This document shows positions 1 through 9,220 of a stretch of 40,021 nt of DNA, one piece after another. The notes below the pieces were generated by a model. It was not told where the DNA came from. It saw only the letters and a list, made by a program, of their open reading frames with translations, and ran no database searches. The number at the start of each line of letters is the position of its first letter. Position 1 is the first letter of the stretch. The stretch is from Poteriospumella lacustris. Lineage: Eukaryota > Sar > Chrysophyceae > Chromulinales > Dinobryaceae. The stretch lies in NCBI GenBank assembly GCA_008000375.1, contig SMOI01000284.1, forward strand, positions 1 through 40,021. The letters are read 5' to 3'. A program made the translations under genes and the position numbers.

Positions 1-145
1 GCCGTCGGAACTGCAGTAGGTTGGAATGTTGGTTGGTAAGTGGGGTTGTACGTAGGTATCGCCGTCGGAACTGCGGTAGGTTGGAATGTTGGCTGGTAAG
101 TGGGGTTGTACGTTGGCATCGCCGTCGGAACTGCAGTAGGTTGGC
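1..145. repeat. 60-bp tandem repeat within PT-rich coding sequence
   Basis: Two nearly identical 60-bp units (1-60 and 61-120) and a partial third (121-145) begin with gccgtcggaactgc. They differ at a few positions only. The unit is a multiple of three and codes on the minus strand for the 20-residue PT repeat, so copy-number change would keep the reading frame. The array may continue beyond the left edge. Confidence 0.9.
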
Positions 146-659
146 ATGTCGGAATTTTTGTTGGCTGACAGGTGGGCACACAAGTTGGAGGATATGAAGG
201 TTGATGTGTGGGCGAACAAGTTGGTGAAGCGGTTGGGGTTATTGTGGGCACACGTGACGGAGCAAAAGAGGGTATGAACGTCGGAGGGGTGGTTGGGATA
301 GGAGAGGGGTCCATTGTCGGATACGCGGTGGGTTGGGGGGTTGGGATAATAGTTGGGTCGTAAATAGGCTGAGCAGTGGGTGTGGGTGTAGGATCAAATA
401 TGGGCTGGACAGTTGGAGAAATTTCTGGGGAAGCCACGGGAGAAACGCCTGGAGAAGTTCCTCCTCCACAAGCAATCGAGATGGCCTTCAGCTGTGTACT
501 GGTCGCAGGTTGGGTAATACAGTTTTCAACCTCAGCGACTGGAATCTTGTGCGGCCCATCAATTCCTGGTGATCGAAGAAGATCTTCGCGATTTGCCCAA
601 GTCGATAAAAGTGAAAATAAAAAAAGGAAACCAGAAATTCGCTTGATCAACCGGTGCAT
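1..659 (-). CDS. Secreted PT-rich repeat protein (5' part, runs off window)
   Basis: The minus strand is open from an ATG at 659 to the window edge, about 219 residues; an in-frame TGA lies upstream at 680-678, so this is the first ATG. Residues 1-22 form a basic start plus a hydrophobic stretch (RISGFLFLFSLLSTWA), a signal peptide. A short Cys-containing segment follows (VENCITQPA; SIACGGG), and from about residue 81 the chain becomes Pro/Thr-rich with a PT or PS every 4-5 residues. At the window edge it settles into exact 20-residue repeats (PTYNPTYQPTFQPTAVPTA plus one residue) encoded by 60-bp DNA repeats. Such PT-repeat stalks occur in secreted or surface proteins of stramenopiles and are expected to be O-glycosylated; the globular domain, if any, would lie beyond the edge. 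No enzymatic function can be assigned. The gene is divergent from the STPG gene. Confidence 0.8.
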   Translation of the reverse strand, partial: MHRLIKRISGFLFLFSLLSTWANREDLLRSPGIDGPHKIPVAEVENCITQPATSTQLKAISIACGGGTSPGVSPVASPEISPTVQPIFDPTPTPTAQPIYDPTIIPTPQPTAYPTMDPSPIPTTPPTFIPSFAPSRVPTITPTASPTCSPTHQPSYPPTCVPTCQPTKIPTCQPTAVPTAMPTYNPTYQPTFQPTAVPTAIPTYNPTYQPTFQPTAVPT

Positions 660-1187
660 CAAAACAAAGACTACGATTCAAAAAAGTCAAAGAATTGCTC
701 GAGAATCAAAGACAGCACCAAGTTAAGCTTCTATAACTCCAAGAGGATGGGCGACGACAGAGATCGGCGATTTAAAGTGAAAATTATCGTTTCCATAGGT
801 CATCTGTGGTCTGCTGTCGTGCTGTCGATGCCAGATTACCATCGGCATCACTCACCGCTCGTCGGCTTCTGAATGTCCATGACCCTATAATTCGACTTAT
901 TTGCATACTAAAGAACATCAGTGAGATGATAAATTGTACAACAGCTGCCCCGCTCGTTTCATCATCTGCTGCTGCTCAAGCGTCTATGGTTTGCCACGTC
1001 GTTTATTTATAGTGTATTTATCGACCACTTCGCAAATCTGCTGGTTAGTTTATGAAGGCCTTATTCATCATTGTGGTGACTGCTACTGTTGACGATTCCT
1101 TTATGGCTGTCCGCGACACACGTGTAATCGGCAGTTGCTAGATACTGGTAGTGATTAGCTGTGGAACTGAGGTTTTTTGCGAGCGAA
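660..1187. other. Divergent intergenic region
   Basis: This 528-bp gap lies between the start codons of the PT-repeat gene (minus) and the STPG gene (plus), so it should hold both promoters. It has an AT-rich stretch around 1000-1025 (gtttatttatagtgtattta). The short open frames here lack any domain signal. No RNA gene is visible. Confidence 0.4.
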
Positions 1188-2846
1188 ATGACAAAATTGG
1201 ATCTATTAAACAGTCGAATCGACGTACCGAAAAGCAGCTATGTGTACGATTCAGTTGAAGATGCTCCCATTCAAACGTCGTCACTGTCGAAAACTTGTAC
1301 CGTTCGTATCGGAACAAAAACTACAAAGTCAAGAAAGCTCAAACTGAATCATGTTAAGGTGCCCGATCGCTTAGAGGAAGCCAAAATTACAAGGAAAGGA
1401 GACTTTGTGGATGTGAAATTTCGCCCGGGGACTTTGGTAAATTACGGAAGCGCATTGAAACAAGTTATTGCAGAATGTGCAGGCGACCATTCAGTTTTCA
1501 GTGGCTCCACAACTGTAAGCCATAAGAAGTTCGCTGGTCAGGGAACTATGGCAATCAGTGACTTCAAGCTGTTGGTTAGGCAAGCCACGTCCCCTATGGG
1601 TCCGTTGTCAGGATCTAATAGTGGAAAGGAAGACGACGTCATCAAATTCGAAACCCCTGCCTTGGATTTCATTAAAGATCGTATTCACGAAGATTTTTCG
1701 CACACGATCGAGTATCAAATTAAAAAGAAGGCTCTTCCTGCCCCAGATATCGCTCACAACAGACCCACTGTCTTTTCCAGCCAGGCGTCATCCACTCCAG
1801 GGCCTGGTGCTTACCAACCTCAAGACATCGATCGTCCTCACACTCCTCAGACTCTCCTTAATCCACCACGTGTGACGATGGATGAATCGCAGGGGGATAT
1901 CGTTCCGCTGAAAGAACGACTACGACGAAGTCGACAGCAGCTGGCTATGGAAAGTGTGATTTCCCAGTGTCAGAAAAAGACGACCCTAACGTCGTTGGAT
2001 GCCGAAAGCAGCGGGAAGCCGTTGAAATCAAGTAGCAAACTGAATCCGCCGAAGTTGCTCCTTCGCTCCTCTTTCAGTGATGATCAGCTACCTGTTTCCT
2101 TTGGAACTTCTTCTCCTCGATTCGCTGGTCCAGTATACCATACGGAATCGTTTATTAAAACGTCGGGAATGATTCTTGGGCCAGATTTTGACAGGAAAAT
2201 GGAAGAGAAATATCGCACGGGACCTAAGTTTGGGAAGAGCAAAGCGAGAGTGGAAGAGTCGAAGAAGGACATTTACTTGGATCCTCCCGATGTGATGCGA
2301 TGGTTGTCCCTGACATCGGAAGCGGAGCGCAGTCCCATCAAGTACTCTGCAGCATTCCGTCCGCCATCGCCGAAGATGTCTCTGAAGGAGAGACTGCGAC
2401 GTTCTGTGTCGCCCACGATGATGAGAAGAAGTCGGTCCAACAGTCCCGATGGACAATTGGGTTTCGGTGCATCGCATACCATCAGTGGGACTTTGGATGA
2501 CATGGGCAACGTGATCAAGAATGAACTGACCGGTGGCCCCACGGTGGATGACAACGACGACGCTATTCTTGGAGATGGCAGCCACTTGGGACCGGGAGCA
2601 TTTTTCCCGAACTGTGCGCCCCCCTCGATCGAGATTCGCAATCCAAACAAGCCGTCGATTCCGTTCATGTTGCCAAAGAAAACGCGATCCCGTTTGGCGG
2701 GTGAAAAAGAGGCGGCGGAGAAGGCCAAATTGGAAGCCATGGAAGAAGAGCGAAAGAAAATTGATGAGCAATTGCTGGATAAGCGCTTACAGAGGGAAAG
2801 GCTACGCAGCATGTCCTTGCTTCCACTTGTCCGAAAACGCAAATGA
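1188..2846 (+). CDS. STPG (sperm-tail PG-rich repeat) protein, probable flagellar microtubule protein
   Basis: Single exon, 552 residues from the ATG at 1188; the frame extends upstream only to a GTG at 1161, so the ATG is chosen. Two sperm-tail PG-rich motifs are visible: STPGPGAY at residues 202-209 and LGPGAF at 467-472. Proteins with such motifs are often microtubule-inner or axoneme-associated proteins in cilia. The chain is basic and Ser/Pro-rich, a KERLRRS motif occurs twice (near residues 240 and 400), and the last 60 residues are a charged Glu/Lys/Arg helix likely to form a coiled coil. There are fewer and more separated STPG motifs than in typical family members, so the assignment rests on two sites. 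Its role in the flagellum is inference from the motif class. The 3' end faces SUFU copy 1. Confidence 0.7.
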   Translation: MTKLDLLNSRIDVPKSSYVYDSVEDAPIQTSSLSKTCTVRIGTKTTKSRKLKLNHVKVPDRLEEAKITRKGDFVDVKFRPGTLVNYGSALKQVIAECAGDHSVFSGSTTVSHKKFAGQGTMAISDFKLLVRQATSPMGPLSGSNSGKEDDVIKFETPALDFIKDRIHEDFSHTIEYQIKKKALPAPDIAHNRPTVFSSQASSTPGPGAYQPQDIDRPHTPQTLLNPPRVTMDESQGDIVPLKERLRRSRQQLAMESVISQCQKKTTLTSLDAESSGKPLKSSSKLNPPKLLLRSSFSDDQLPVSFGTSSPRFAGPVYHTESFIKTSGMILGPDFDRKMEEKYRTGPKFGKSKARVEESKKDIYLDPPDVMRWLSLTSEAERSPIKYSAAFRPPSPKMSLKERLRRSVSPTMMRRSRSNSPDGQLGFGASHTISGTLDDMGNVIKNELTGGPTVDDNDDAILGDGSHLGPGAFFPNCAPPSIEIRNPNKPSIPFMLPKKTRSRLAGEKEAAEKAKLEAMEEERKKIDEQLLDKRLQRERLRSMSLLPLVRKRK

Positions 2847-3041
2847 TTTCGATGTTTTTCGATGGGTTTCTTCATTCGATTAGCTCCACAAGACCGCGTG
2901 GGCGCAGCAACTGCCTCATGATTTTGGCACATATATCACACTGGCCTTCGCTTTGGATTTGTGGAATGTGGCGCCACATATCTGCATCACGTGCTGTCGG
3001 ACTGTGGTTGCATTCTTCGGCTTCGGTTAAATAAGCACAAG
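2847..3041. other. Convergent intergenic gap before the SUFU repeat units
   Basis: A short stretch between the STPG stop codon and the left edge of the first SUFU duplication unit (3042). It should hold the STPG 3' UTR. No coding or RNA signal was seen. Confidence 0.4.
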
Positions 3042-4585
3042 TAGTTGAGCGTCAAGACTGCTGTAGCATTGTCCGTTGGGTTCAGTACAGTGTAATCGAG
3101 GTGTGTGGCATCCCCTAACGACCACACAACGATACTGTTGGGCAATAGACCTCTTGGTGAAGGGGCGGAGTCGTCCACGGTTATGGAGCTTGTTACCTCC
3201 GTCTTTTTTGTCCCTTTTCTTGAGTTTTGCTTGATTGATGAGGTGATGAATTATCCTGAATTCTGCCAGGCATTCGAAGCCAATGAGGCAACGATGCATG
3301 TCTTCTCTTTTGTGTGAAACCACCAGTAAAAGTCGACTGAGCGCAATAACAATTCACATTAATAAATCCAATACATGAATATGGAGTACTAATAGACAAA
3401 AGGTACTAATCACATCTCCGAACTGCGCCGTAGGGACAACAAACGGCCTTTCTTTCGCTTGTCCGCATGGAACAATGAGATCTAGCTCTCCATTTCCAAT
3501 TCGGCCCCATCGTTGCCATCCTCGACATCCTCGGCCACAGCATCGACGTCATCGTCGTCGTCTTCATCTCCATCATCGTCGCCATCCTCCTCACTCTCCT
3601 CATCTTCTATGTTGTCGAAGTATTCGCGACACTGCAAGTCTTCCACGCAGCATGGGCGACTTGTATCGATGACATAATCAACCAATACATTCTCCGGATA
3701 CTCTCGCTTGTTGCCGACGATGTAATGGATCGACTTCGCGGCCCCCACCTCTCGTTTCCACTGCGCCTCCGCTGGAGTCAATGGCACGACCACATAGAAG
3801 TTGACTGTATTGCCGTTCACGTTCACAGTCTCGAACCCTTCTGCTTCGTCCACCGGTGCCAGCAAAATCATGTTCGCCAGCTTCGTCGATGCGTGGAAAG
3901 GCTCTCCCAGCGAGTCCGTCAATAAGCTCGGGATGACACGACCCTCCGCCACCCAACACCTCGTGGAGGCCACATACCCAGCAAGAGATCGCAGCATTTC
4001 CACCGGCCAGTTGTTGCTCGTGATTTGGTTCGCAGCGGAGGTCAGCGGCATCTCCCAGTCCGCTGGCATATAGCACATTACCTAGATAAGGCGTGTGAGT
4101 GACGTGCGCTTCAGACACCCGCAACCACATCCATGCCCATGACATCTTACCTCTGCGTATTGATATTCCTCTCCTCCGACCACGTCGGCTGGTACGTTCA
4201 TCTTCGTACCAGACATGCCCATAGAGACCAAGGTCCAGTAGTTGCGCTTCAGGACCTGCGATGGGGGAAAACAGAAGACATGGCACATGTCAAGGGGGTC
4301 AGGGAACACTTGGCACTGCGCTTCATTGTCTTCGGCGAGAAGGAATTTTTGCAGATGGTCAACGATTGATGAAATTTGAGGGATTTCCATTGTTTGACTG
4401 GTAAACTTTAGGTGGACGATTCAATCCTGTATGTTTGTACTCGCGTCTGTCTTCTGTCTGGCCTTGCTCGTTCTTACCATGTCTCACATCCGACTGGGAA
4501 AGATTCATTGTATAATATTAAACGATATCTTTGCATTTCTATCGTTGTTTGGCAGAAAACCTGTTCTTAATTTGACGTCTAATAC
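3042..4585. repeat. SUFU duplication unit, copy 1
   Basis: Direct copy of a segment also present at 6036-7619 and 7620-9034. Copies 1 and 2 share a left end starting tagttgagcgtcaagactgc (3042 and 6036). Copies 1 and 3 share a right end finishing aatttgacgtctaatac (to 4585 and 9034). Each unit contains one SUFU-domain gene on the minus strand plus its flanks. Confidence 0.85.
3482..4390 (-). CDS. SUFU-domain protein, copy 1 (short N-terminus)
   Basis: Two exons, 4390-4151 and 4081-3482, joined across a 69-bp GT-AG intron (4150-4082), give 279 residues. The fold is recognised from the Suppressor-of-fused family (SUFU, PF05076): exon 1 carries YWTLVSMGMSGTKMNVPAD, and exon 2 carries YMPADWEMP, NWPVEMLRSLAGYVAST and VNFYVVVPLTPAEAQWK, in the family order. 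The C-terminus is a long Asp/Glu tail. Compared with copies 2 and 3 it lacks about 25 residues between the start motif and the DHLQKFLLAED segment, and it has its own substitutions (for example GRVIP for DHGIP). SUFU binds Gli factors in animals and occurs in many bacteria, where its role is poorly known; there is no Hedgehog context here, so the function is unknown. Confidence 0.82.
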
Positions 4586-4594
4586 TCTTTGCAG

Positions 4595-4837
4595 TATATC
4601 GCTGGGAACAACCGCCGCACCAAGCACGTCACTGCGTCCAGCGAATCTTCGAGCTTCTTCAACTTTTTCGGTTCGTTGCTGTTTCAGCCATCGGGGGAAA
4701 GATCACCTCCGCCAAGTAATGATAACCTCGTTGGTATTTCGAAGGAAAATGTTGCTGCCGACATCGTCGCCGGTCGGATCACGATGGCCCATGCAGTCCA
4801 AACGTATGAATTCACGCGGTCCGCTTTGAGAAAGTAA
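4595..4837 (+). pseudogene. Exon-like relic of unknown gene
   Basis: Just right of SUFU copy 1 an acceptor-like sequence (ctctttgcag, ending 4594) leads into an open frame of 80 codons ending with TAA at 4835. The peptide contains SSFFNFFGSLLFQPSGERSP and a helical end (ENVAADIVAGRITMAHAVQT). I do not recognise the family. No start codon, promoter or upstream exon is seen, and the SUFU unit ends 9 bp before it, so this looks like a piece of a gene cut by the duplication. It could also be a real exon with distant partners. Confidence 0.3.
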
Positions 4838-5639
4838 GAGCCAAGGACTTTTCTTGCGCTTCGCTGGTCATTCATATCATGACTGTTTCATTCGCGATAT
4901 AGCGCCACCGAAAACCTCGGTGGCAGTCCACCAACTACTAATCAGATGCTGATGATGCAGAGACAAATGAAGTAGATCTCATTTTTGACGCCAAACAGTT
5001 CAATGAAATGTCTATATTCCAAATACTGATGACGCGCTTGGTCTCAACCAAAATCAAGGCCTGACAATTGTCAAGGCTTGCGAGGCTGTAGGAATCACCA
5101 AATCGGGTGAGTTTGAACCTGTCATCAATGTTCCCACAATTACGATGACGGTGATGATGGTTTATGTTTATAGGAGAGAAGAATGAGAGATCATGAGGCG
5201 AATGGCGGAGAACGACATCGGCAATGTTGCTGAAAGAGATGCGTAACGGATGCTAGTGTCGACCAGCTTCGTCAGACAAGTACATTAACGAGATCTACAC
5301 GAGAATTCATTCACCAATGCCTCTTTGTGAGACAGAATCGATGACTGACTTGCGCAGACGTAAACCAATCGAACACGGGAAACACGCCGTGTCCATCCAC
5401 TCACTCTCACCTCAGGGAGGGTTAGTGCATAAACACCACATGCTTCAAGCAGGCGCCTGCTGGTAACTTGCATCGTTCGTCACGACTCATACGCTCACTG
5501 GTGGCAGAAATAAAAGCCTCGTCAAAAGAGCATCATTAAGTATATGTTTGAATGCATCCTTCGCTTGAATTTTGATGGTTGGATACTCTCAGCTGGTGGA
5601 TACTCTCAACCAAGGAACCGCAAACGATCTCGAGGACGC
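4838..5639. other. Low-information spacer between SUFU copies 1 and 2
   Basis: About 800 bp with no convincing gene. A short open stretch near 5020-5110 (reading LGLNQNQGLTIVKACEAVGI) ends at a donor-like ggtgagt and may be a decayed exon. Several small frames here carry no recognisable motif. Confidence 0.3.
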
Positions 5640-6035
5640 GACGCAGCTCTGAACCTTGGCTACCTCATCGAGAGGCGAGGCGAGGTCGCCGTGGCGCAGA
5701 TGCACGGTGCGATGGTCTGGCCGCTGGGCCGTGCGGCTGTGGCACTGTCCAACGACCTGTGTCGAGCTGTCTGGTGCCGAGCGCGCCGACCTGCAAATGA
5801 TGTTGATCAAGGACACGGATTTCATTTTAGACCGTGAAGCTCTTCGCGCCGCTGACGAGCCAAGCGACGGTGCTGACGCAGATTGCGCGCGGCCGTGCAG
5901 CTGTCGACGGTATCAGCTTCGACGAGGACGAAGCCAGCTATAGCCTCTTCATTATTCGCGACGGCGAGGTCGCCATCACCTTTCGAAGAGATCAACGCGA
6001 ACGTCGCCGTCCGCTACTTCCACCGCGCTGGCCAC
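5640..6035 (+). pseudogene. Frameshifted remnant of a cyclic-nucleotide-binding protein
   Basis: Translating all three plus frames gives pieces of cyclic-nucleotide-binding (CNB) domains in the right order but different frames. Around 5650-5750 there is YLIERRGEVAVAQMHG followed by a degenerate phosphate-binding cassette ending NDLCRA. Around 5770-5825 there is LSGAERADLQMMLIKDTDF. From 5834 there is LFAPLTSQ and SLFIIRDGEVAITF, the start of a second CNB domain. Tandem CNB domains are found in PKA regulatory subunits and PKG. The frame changes, the lack of a start and the abrupt end where SUFU copy 2 begins (6036) mark it as a broken fragment. Unrecognised introns could explain some of the frame changes. 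Confidence 0.5.
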
Positions 6036-7619
6036 TAGTTGAGCGTCAAGACTGCTGTCGCATTGTCTAATGTGTTCGATGCTGTGTAATCGAGGTGTGT
6101 GGCATCCCTTGACAATCTCACAACGATACTGTTGGGTAATAGACCTATTGGTGAAGGGGCGGAGTCGCCCACGGTTATGGAGCTTGTTACCTCCGTCTTT
6201 TACGTCCCTTTTCTTGAGTTTCGCTTGATTGATGAGGTGATGGACGACGAAGAATTATCCTGACTTCTGCCAACAGTTGCGCAACTCATTCGAAGCCAAC
6301 GAGGCAACGATGCATGTCTTCTCTTTTGTGTGAAACCACCAGTAAAAGTCGACTGAGCGCAATAACAATTCACATTAATAAATCCAATACATGAATATGG
6401 AGTACTAATAGACAAAAGGTACTAATCACATCTCCGAACTGCGCCGTAGGGACAACAAACGGCCTTTCTTTCGCTTGTCCGCATGGAACAATGAGATCTA
6501 GCTCTCCATTTCCAATTCGGCCCCACCGTTGCCATCCTCGACGTCCTCGGCCACAGCATCGTCGCCATCCTCCTCACTCTCCTCATCTTCCAAGTTGTCG
6601 AAGTATTCGCGACACTGCAAGTCTTCCACGCAGCATGGGCGACTTGTATCGATGACATAATCAACCAATACATTCTCCGGATACTCTCGCTTGTTGCCGA
6701 CGATGTAATGGATCGACTTCGCGGCCCCCACCTCTCGTTTCCACTGCGCCTCCGCTGGAGTCAATGGCACGACCACATAGAAGTTGACTGTATTGCCGTT
6801 CACGTTCACAGTCTCGAACCCTTCTGCTTCGTCCACCGGTGCCAGCAAAATCATGTTGGCCAGCTTCGTCGATGCGTGGAAAGGCTCTCCCGGCGTGTCC
6901 GTCAATAAGCTCGGGATGCCATGATCCTCCGCCACCCAACACCTCGTGGAGGCTACATACGAAGCAAGAGATCGCAGCATTTCCACCGGCCAGTTGTTGC
7001 TCGAGATTTGGTTCGCAGCGGAGATCAGCGGCATCTCCCAGTCCGCTGGCAAATAGCACATCACCTACATGAGGCGTGTGAGTGACGAGGGCTTCAGACA
7101 TCCGCAACCACATCCATGCCCATGACATCTTACCTCTGCGTATTGATAATCCTCTCCTCCGACCACGTCGGCTGGTACGTTCATCTTCGTACCAGACATG
7201 CCCATAGAGACCAAGGTCCAGTAGTTGCGCTTCAGGATCTGCGATGGGGGGAAACAGTAGACATGGCACATGCCAAAGGGGTCAGAGAACATTTGGCACT
7301 GCTCTTCATTGTCTTCGGCGAGAAGAAATTTTTGCAGATGGTCAGAGATGGCGTCTTCGTCAAGTGCCCCCTGGGTTTGTTGTGCTCGCGGAATGAGGTG
7401 ATCCGGAACAATGATTCGCTGATTTGGTGAAATTTGAGGGATGTCCATTGTTTGACTGGTGAACTTTAGGTGGACGATTCAATCCCGTATGTTTCTTCTC
7501 GCGTCTGTCTTCTGTCTGGCCTTGCTCGTTCTTACCAGGTCTCACAATCTCACAATCTGACTGGGAAAGATTCATAATATAATAAACGACACCTTTGCAT
7601 TTCTATCAGAAAACCTGTT
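6036..7619. repeat. SUFU duplication unit, copy 2
   Basis: Second direct copy, starting with the same tagttgagcg end as copy 1. Its right end breaks off in cctgtt and runs straight into copy 3 (ctgccaacag, matching 6267 within copy 2). The junction shows only a few bases of microhomology. The 3' flank of the gene (6420-6490) matches copy 1 rather than copy 3. Confidence 0.85.
6498..7448 (-). CDS. SUFU-domain protein, copy 2 (short acidic tail)
   Basis: Exons 7448-7134 and 7064-6498, with a 69-bp GT-AG intron (7133-7065) at the same place as in the other copies; 293 residues. The SUFU signatures are intact (SMGMSGTKMNVPAD, YLPADWEMP, NWPVEMLRSLASY, NGNTVNFYVVVPLTP). The N-terminus is full length (MDIPQISPNQRIIVPDH). 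The body of exon 2 is nearly identical to copy 3, but the acidic tail lacks 11 residues found in copies 1 and 3, an in-frame deletion. All three copies have clean frames and conserved splice sites, so each may be functional. Partner and pathway are unknown. Confidence 0.84.
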
Positions 7620-7857
7620 TCTGCCAACAGGTGTGCAACTCATTCGAAGCCAACGATACAACGATCCATGACTTCTCTTTTGTGTGCAACCACCAGTAAT
7701 CGAAAAAAGTCGACTGAGCGCGATAACAAATCACATTAATAAATCCAATACATGAATATGGAGTACTAGACAAAAGGTACTAATCACATCTCCGAACTGC
7801 GCCGCCGGGACAACAGACGGCCTTCCTTTTTCCATTTTCCGCATGCGACAATGAGAT
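7449..7857. other. Junction region between SUFU copies 2 and 3
   Basis: Holds the upstream region of SUFU copy 2 (7449-7619) and the downstream flank of copy 3 (7620-7857). The two meet at 7619/7620. There is no other gene; the only content is duplicated flank sequence also found next to copy 1. Confidence 0.6.
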
Positions 7858-9034
7858 CTAGCTCTCCATTTCCAATTCGGCCCCATCGTTGCCATCCTCG
7901 ACATCCTCGGCCACAGCATCGACGTCATCGTCGTCGTCTTCATCTCCATCATCGTCGCCATCCTCCTCACTCTCCTCATCTTCTATGTTGTCGAAGTATT
8001 CGCGACACTGCAAGTCTTCCACGCAGCATGGGCGACTTGTATCGATGACATAATCAACCAATACATTCTCCGGATACTCTCGCTTGTTGCCGACGATGTA
8101 ATGGATCGACTTCGCGGCCCCCACCTCTCGTTTCCACTGCGCCTCCGCTGGAGTCAATGGCACGACCACATAGAAGTTGACTGTATTGCCGTTCACGTTC
8201 ACAGTCTCGAACCCTTCTGCTTCGTCCACCGGTGCCAGCAAAATCATGTTGGCCAGCTTCGTCGATGCGTGGAAAGGCTCTCCCGGCGTGTCCGTCAATA
8301 AGCTCGGGATGCCATGATCCTCCGCCACCCAACACCTCGTGGAGGCTACATACGAAGCAAGAGATCGCAGCATTTCCACCGGCCAGTTGTTGCTCGAGAT
8401 TTGGTTCGCAGCGGAGATCAGCGGCATCTCCCAGTCCGCTGGCAAATAGCACATCACCTACATGAGGCGTGTGAGTGACGAGGGCTTCAGACACCCGCAA
8501 CCACATCCATGCCCATGATATCTTACCTCTGCGTATTGATATTCCTCTCCTCCGACCAAGTCGGCTGGTACGTTCATCTTCGTACCAGACATGCCCATAG
8601 AGACCAAGGTCCAGTAGTTGCGCTTCAGGATCTGCGATGGGGGAAAACAGTAGACATGGCACCCGCCAAGGGGGTCAGAGAACACTTTGCACTGCGCGTC
8701 ATTGTCTTCGGCGATAAGGAATTTTTCCAGATGGTCAGCGATGGCGTCTTCGTCAAGTGCCCCCCGGGTTTGTTGTGCTCGCGGAATGATATGATCCGGA
8801 ACAATGATTCTCTGATTTGGTGAGATTTGAGGGATGTCCATTATTTTGACTGGTAAACTTTAGGTGGACGATTCAATCTTGTATGTTTGTTCTCGCGTCT
8901 GTCTTCTGTCTGGCCTTGCCCGTTCTCACAATCGGCAATCTCACAATCAATCTGACTGGGAAAGATTCAGTCACAAAATACGATATCTTTGCATTTCTTG
9001 GAAGAAACCCTGTTCTTAATTTGACGTCTAATAC
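7620..9034. repeat. SUFU duplication unit, copy 3
   Basis: Third direct copy. It starts inside the unit (equivalent to about 6267 in copy 2), so it lacks the left 230 bp, and it keeps the full right end shared with copy 1. The flank at 7790-7850 carries several changes not seen in copies 1 and 2. Confidence 0.85.
7858..8841 (-). CDS. SUFU-domain protein, copy 3 (longest form)
   Basis: Exons 8841-8527 and 8457-7858, 69-bp GT-AG intron (8526-8458), 304 residues, the longest of the three. It has both the full N-terminus and the long acidic tail (EDEESEEDGDDDGDEDDDDD). The tail-coding DNA (7858-8000) is identical to copy 1 over long stretches, whereas the middle (positions equivalent to YLPADWEMPLIS through GEPFHASTKLANM) is identical to copy 2, a mosaic. 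Family evidence is as for the other copies: the order MNVPAD, PADWE, WP-LLRSLA-like, GEPF and VNFY...PLTPAE follows the SUFU domain. Divergently placed from the 403-residue gene at 9221. Confidence 0.84.
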
Positions 9035-9220
9035 CTAACACATGGGCGACGTTGTGGGCGATTCATTCAACGACCAGAAATATAATGAAGCAAGTCGTGT
9101 CGTGGGTGTTCTGGTGTTATCCACGAAGGCCCATCCCATAAATGAAAGAAAGGCAGTGAATGAGTAGATATCCATTTTCACTCGTACTATCGATTTTTTA
9201 TTTTTGCAAAACAATCGACG
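8842..9220. other. Divergent intergenic region
   Basis: 379 bp between SUFU copy 3 (minus) and the unknown gene at 9221 (plus). The first 190 bp is the SUFU unit's right flank; the rest is unique and AT-rich just before the ATG (cgattttttatttttgc). No other feature was seen. Confidence 0.4.

Noticed and set aside
1161-1187. Upstream GTG start for the STPG protein
   Set aside because: Nuclear eukaryotic genes start at ATG; the first ATG is at 1188.
3193-3399. Small minus-strand frame repeated near 6200-6415
   Set aside because: It recurs only because it lies in the duplicated SUFU flank; it has no domain, and its sequence differs by frameshifts between copies.
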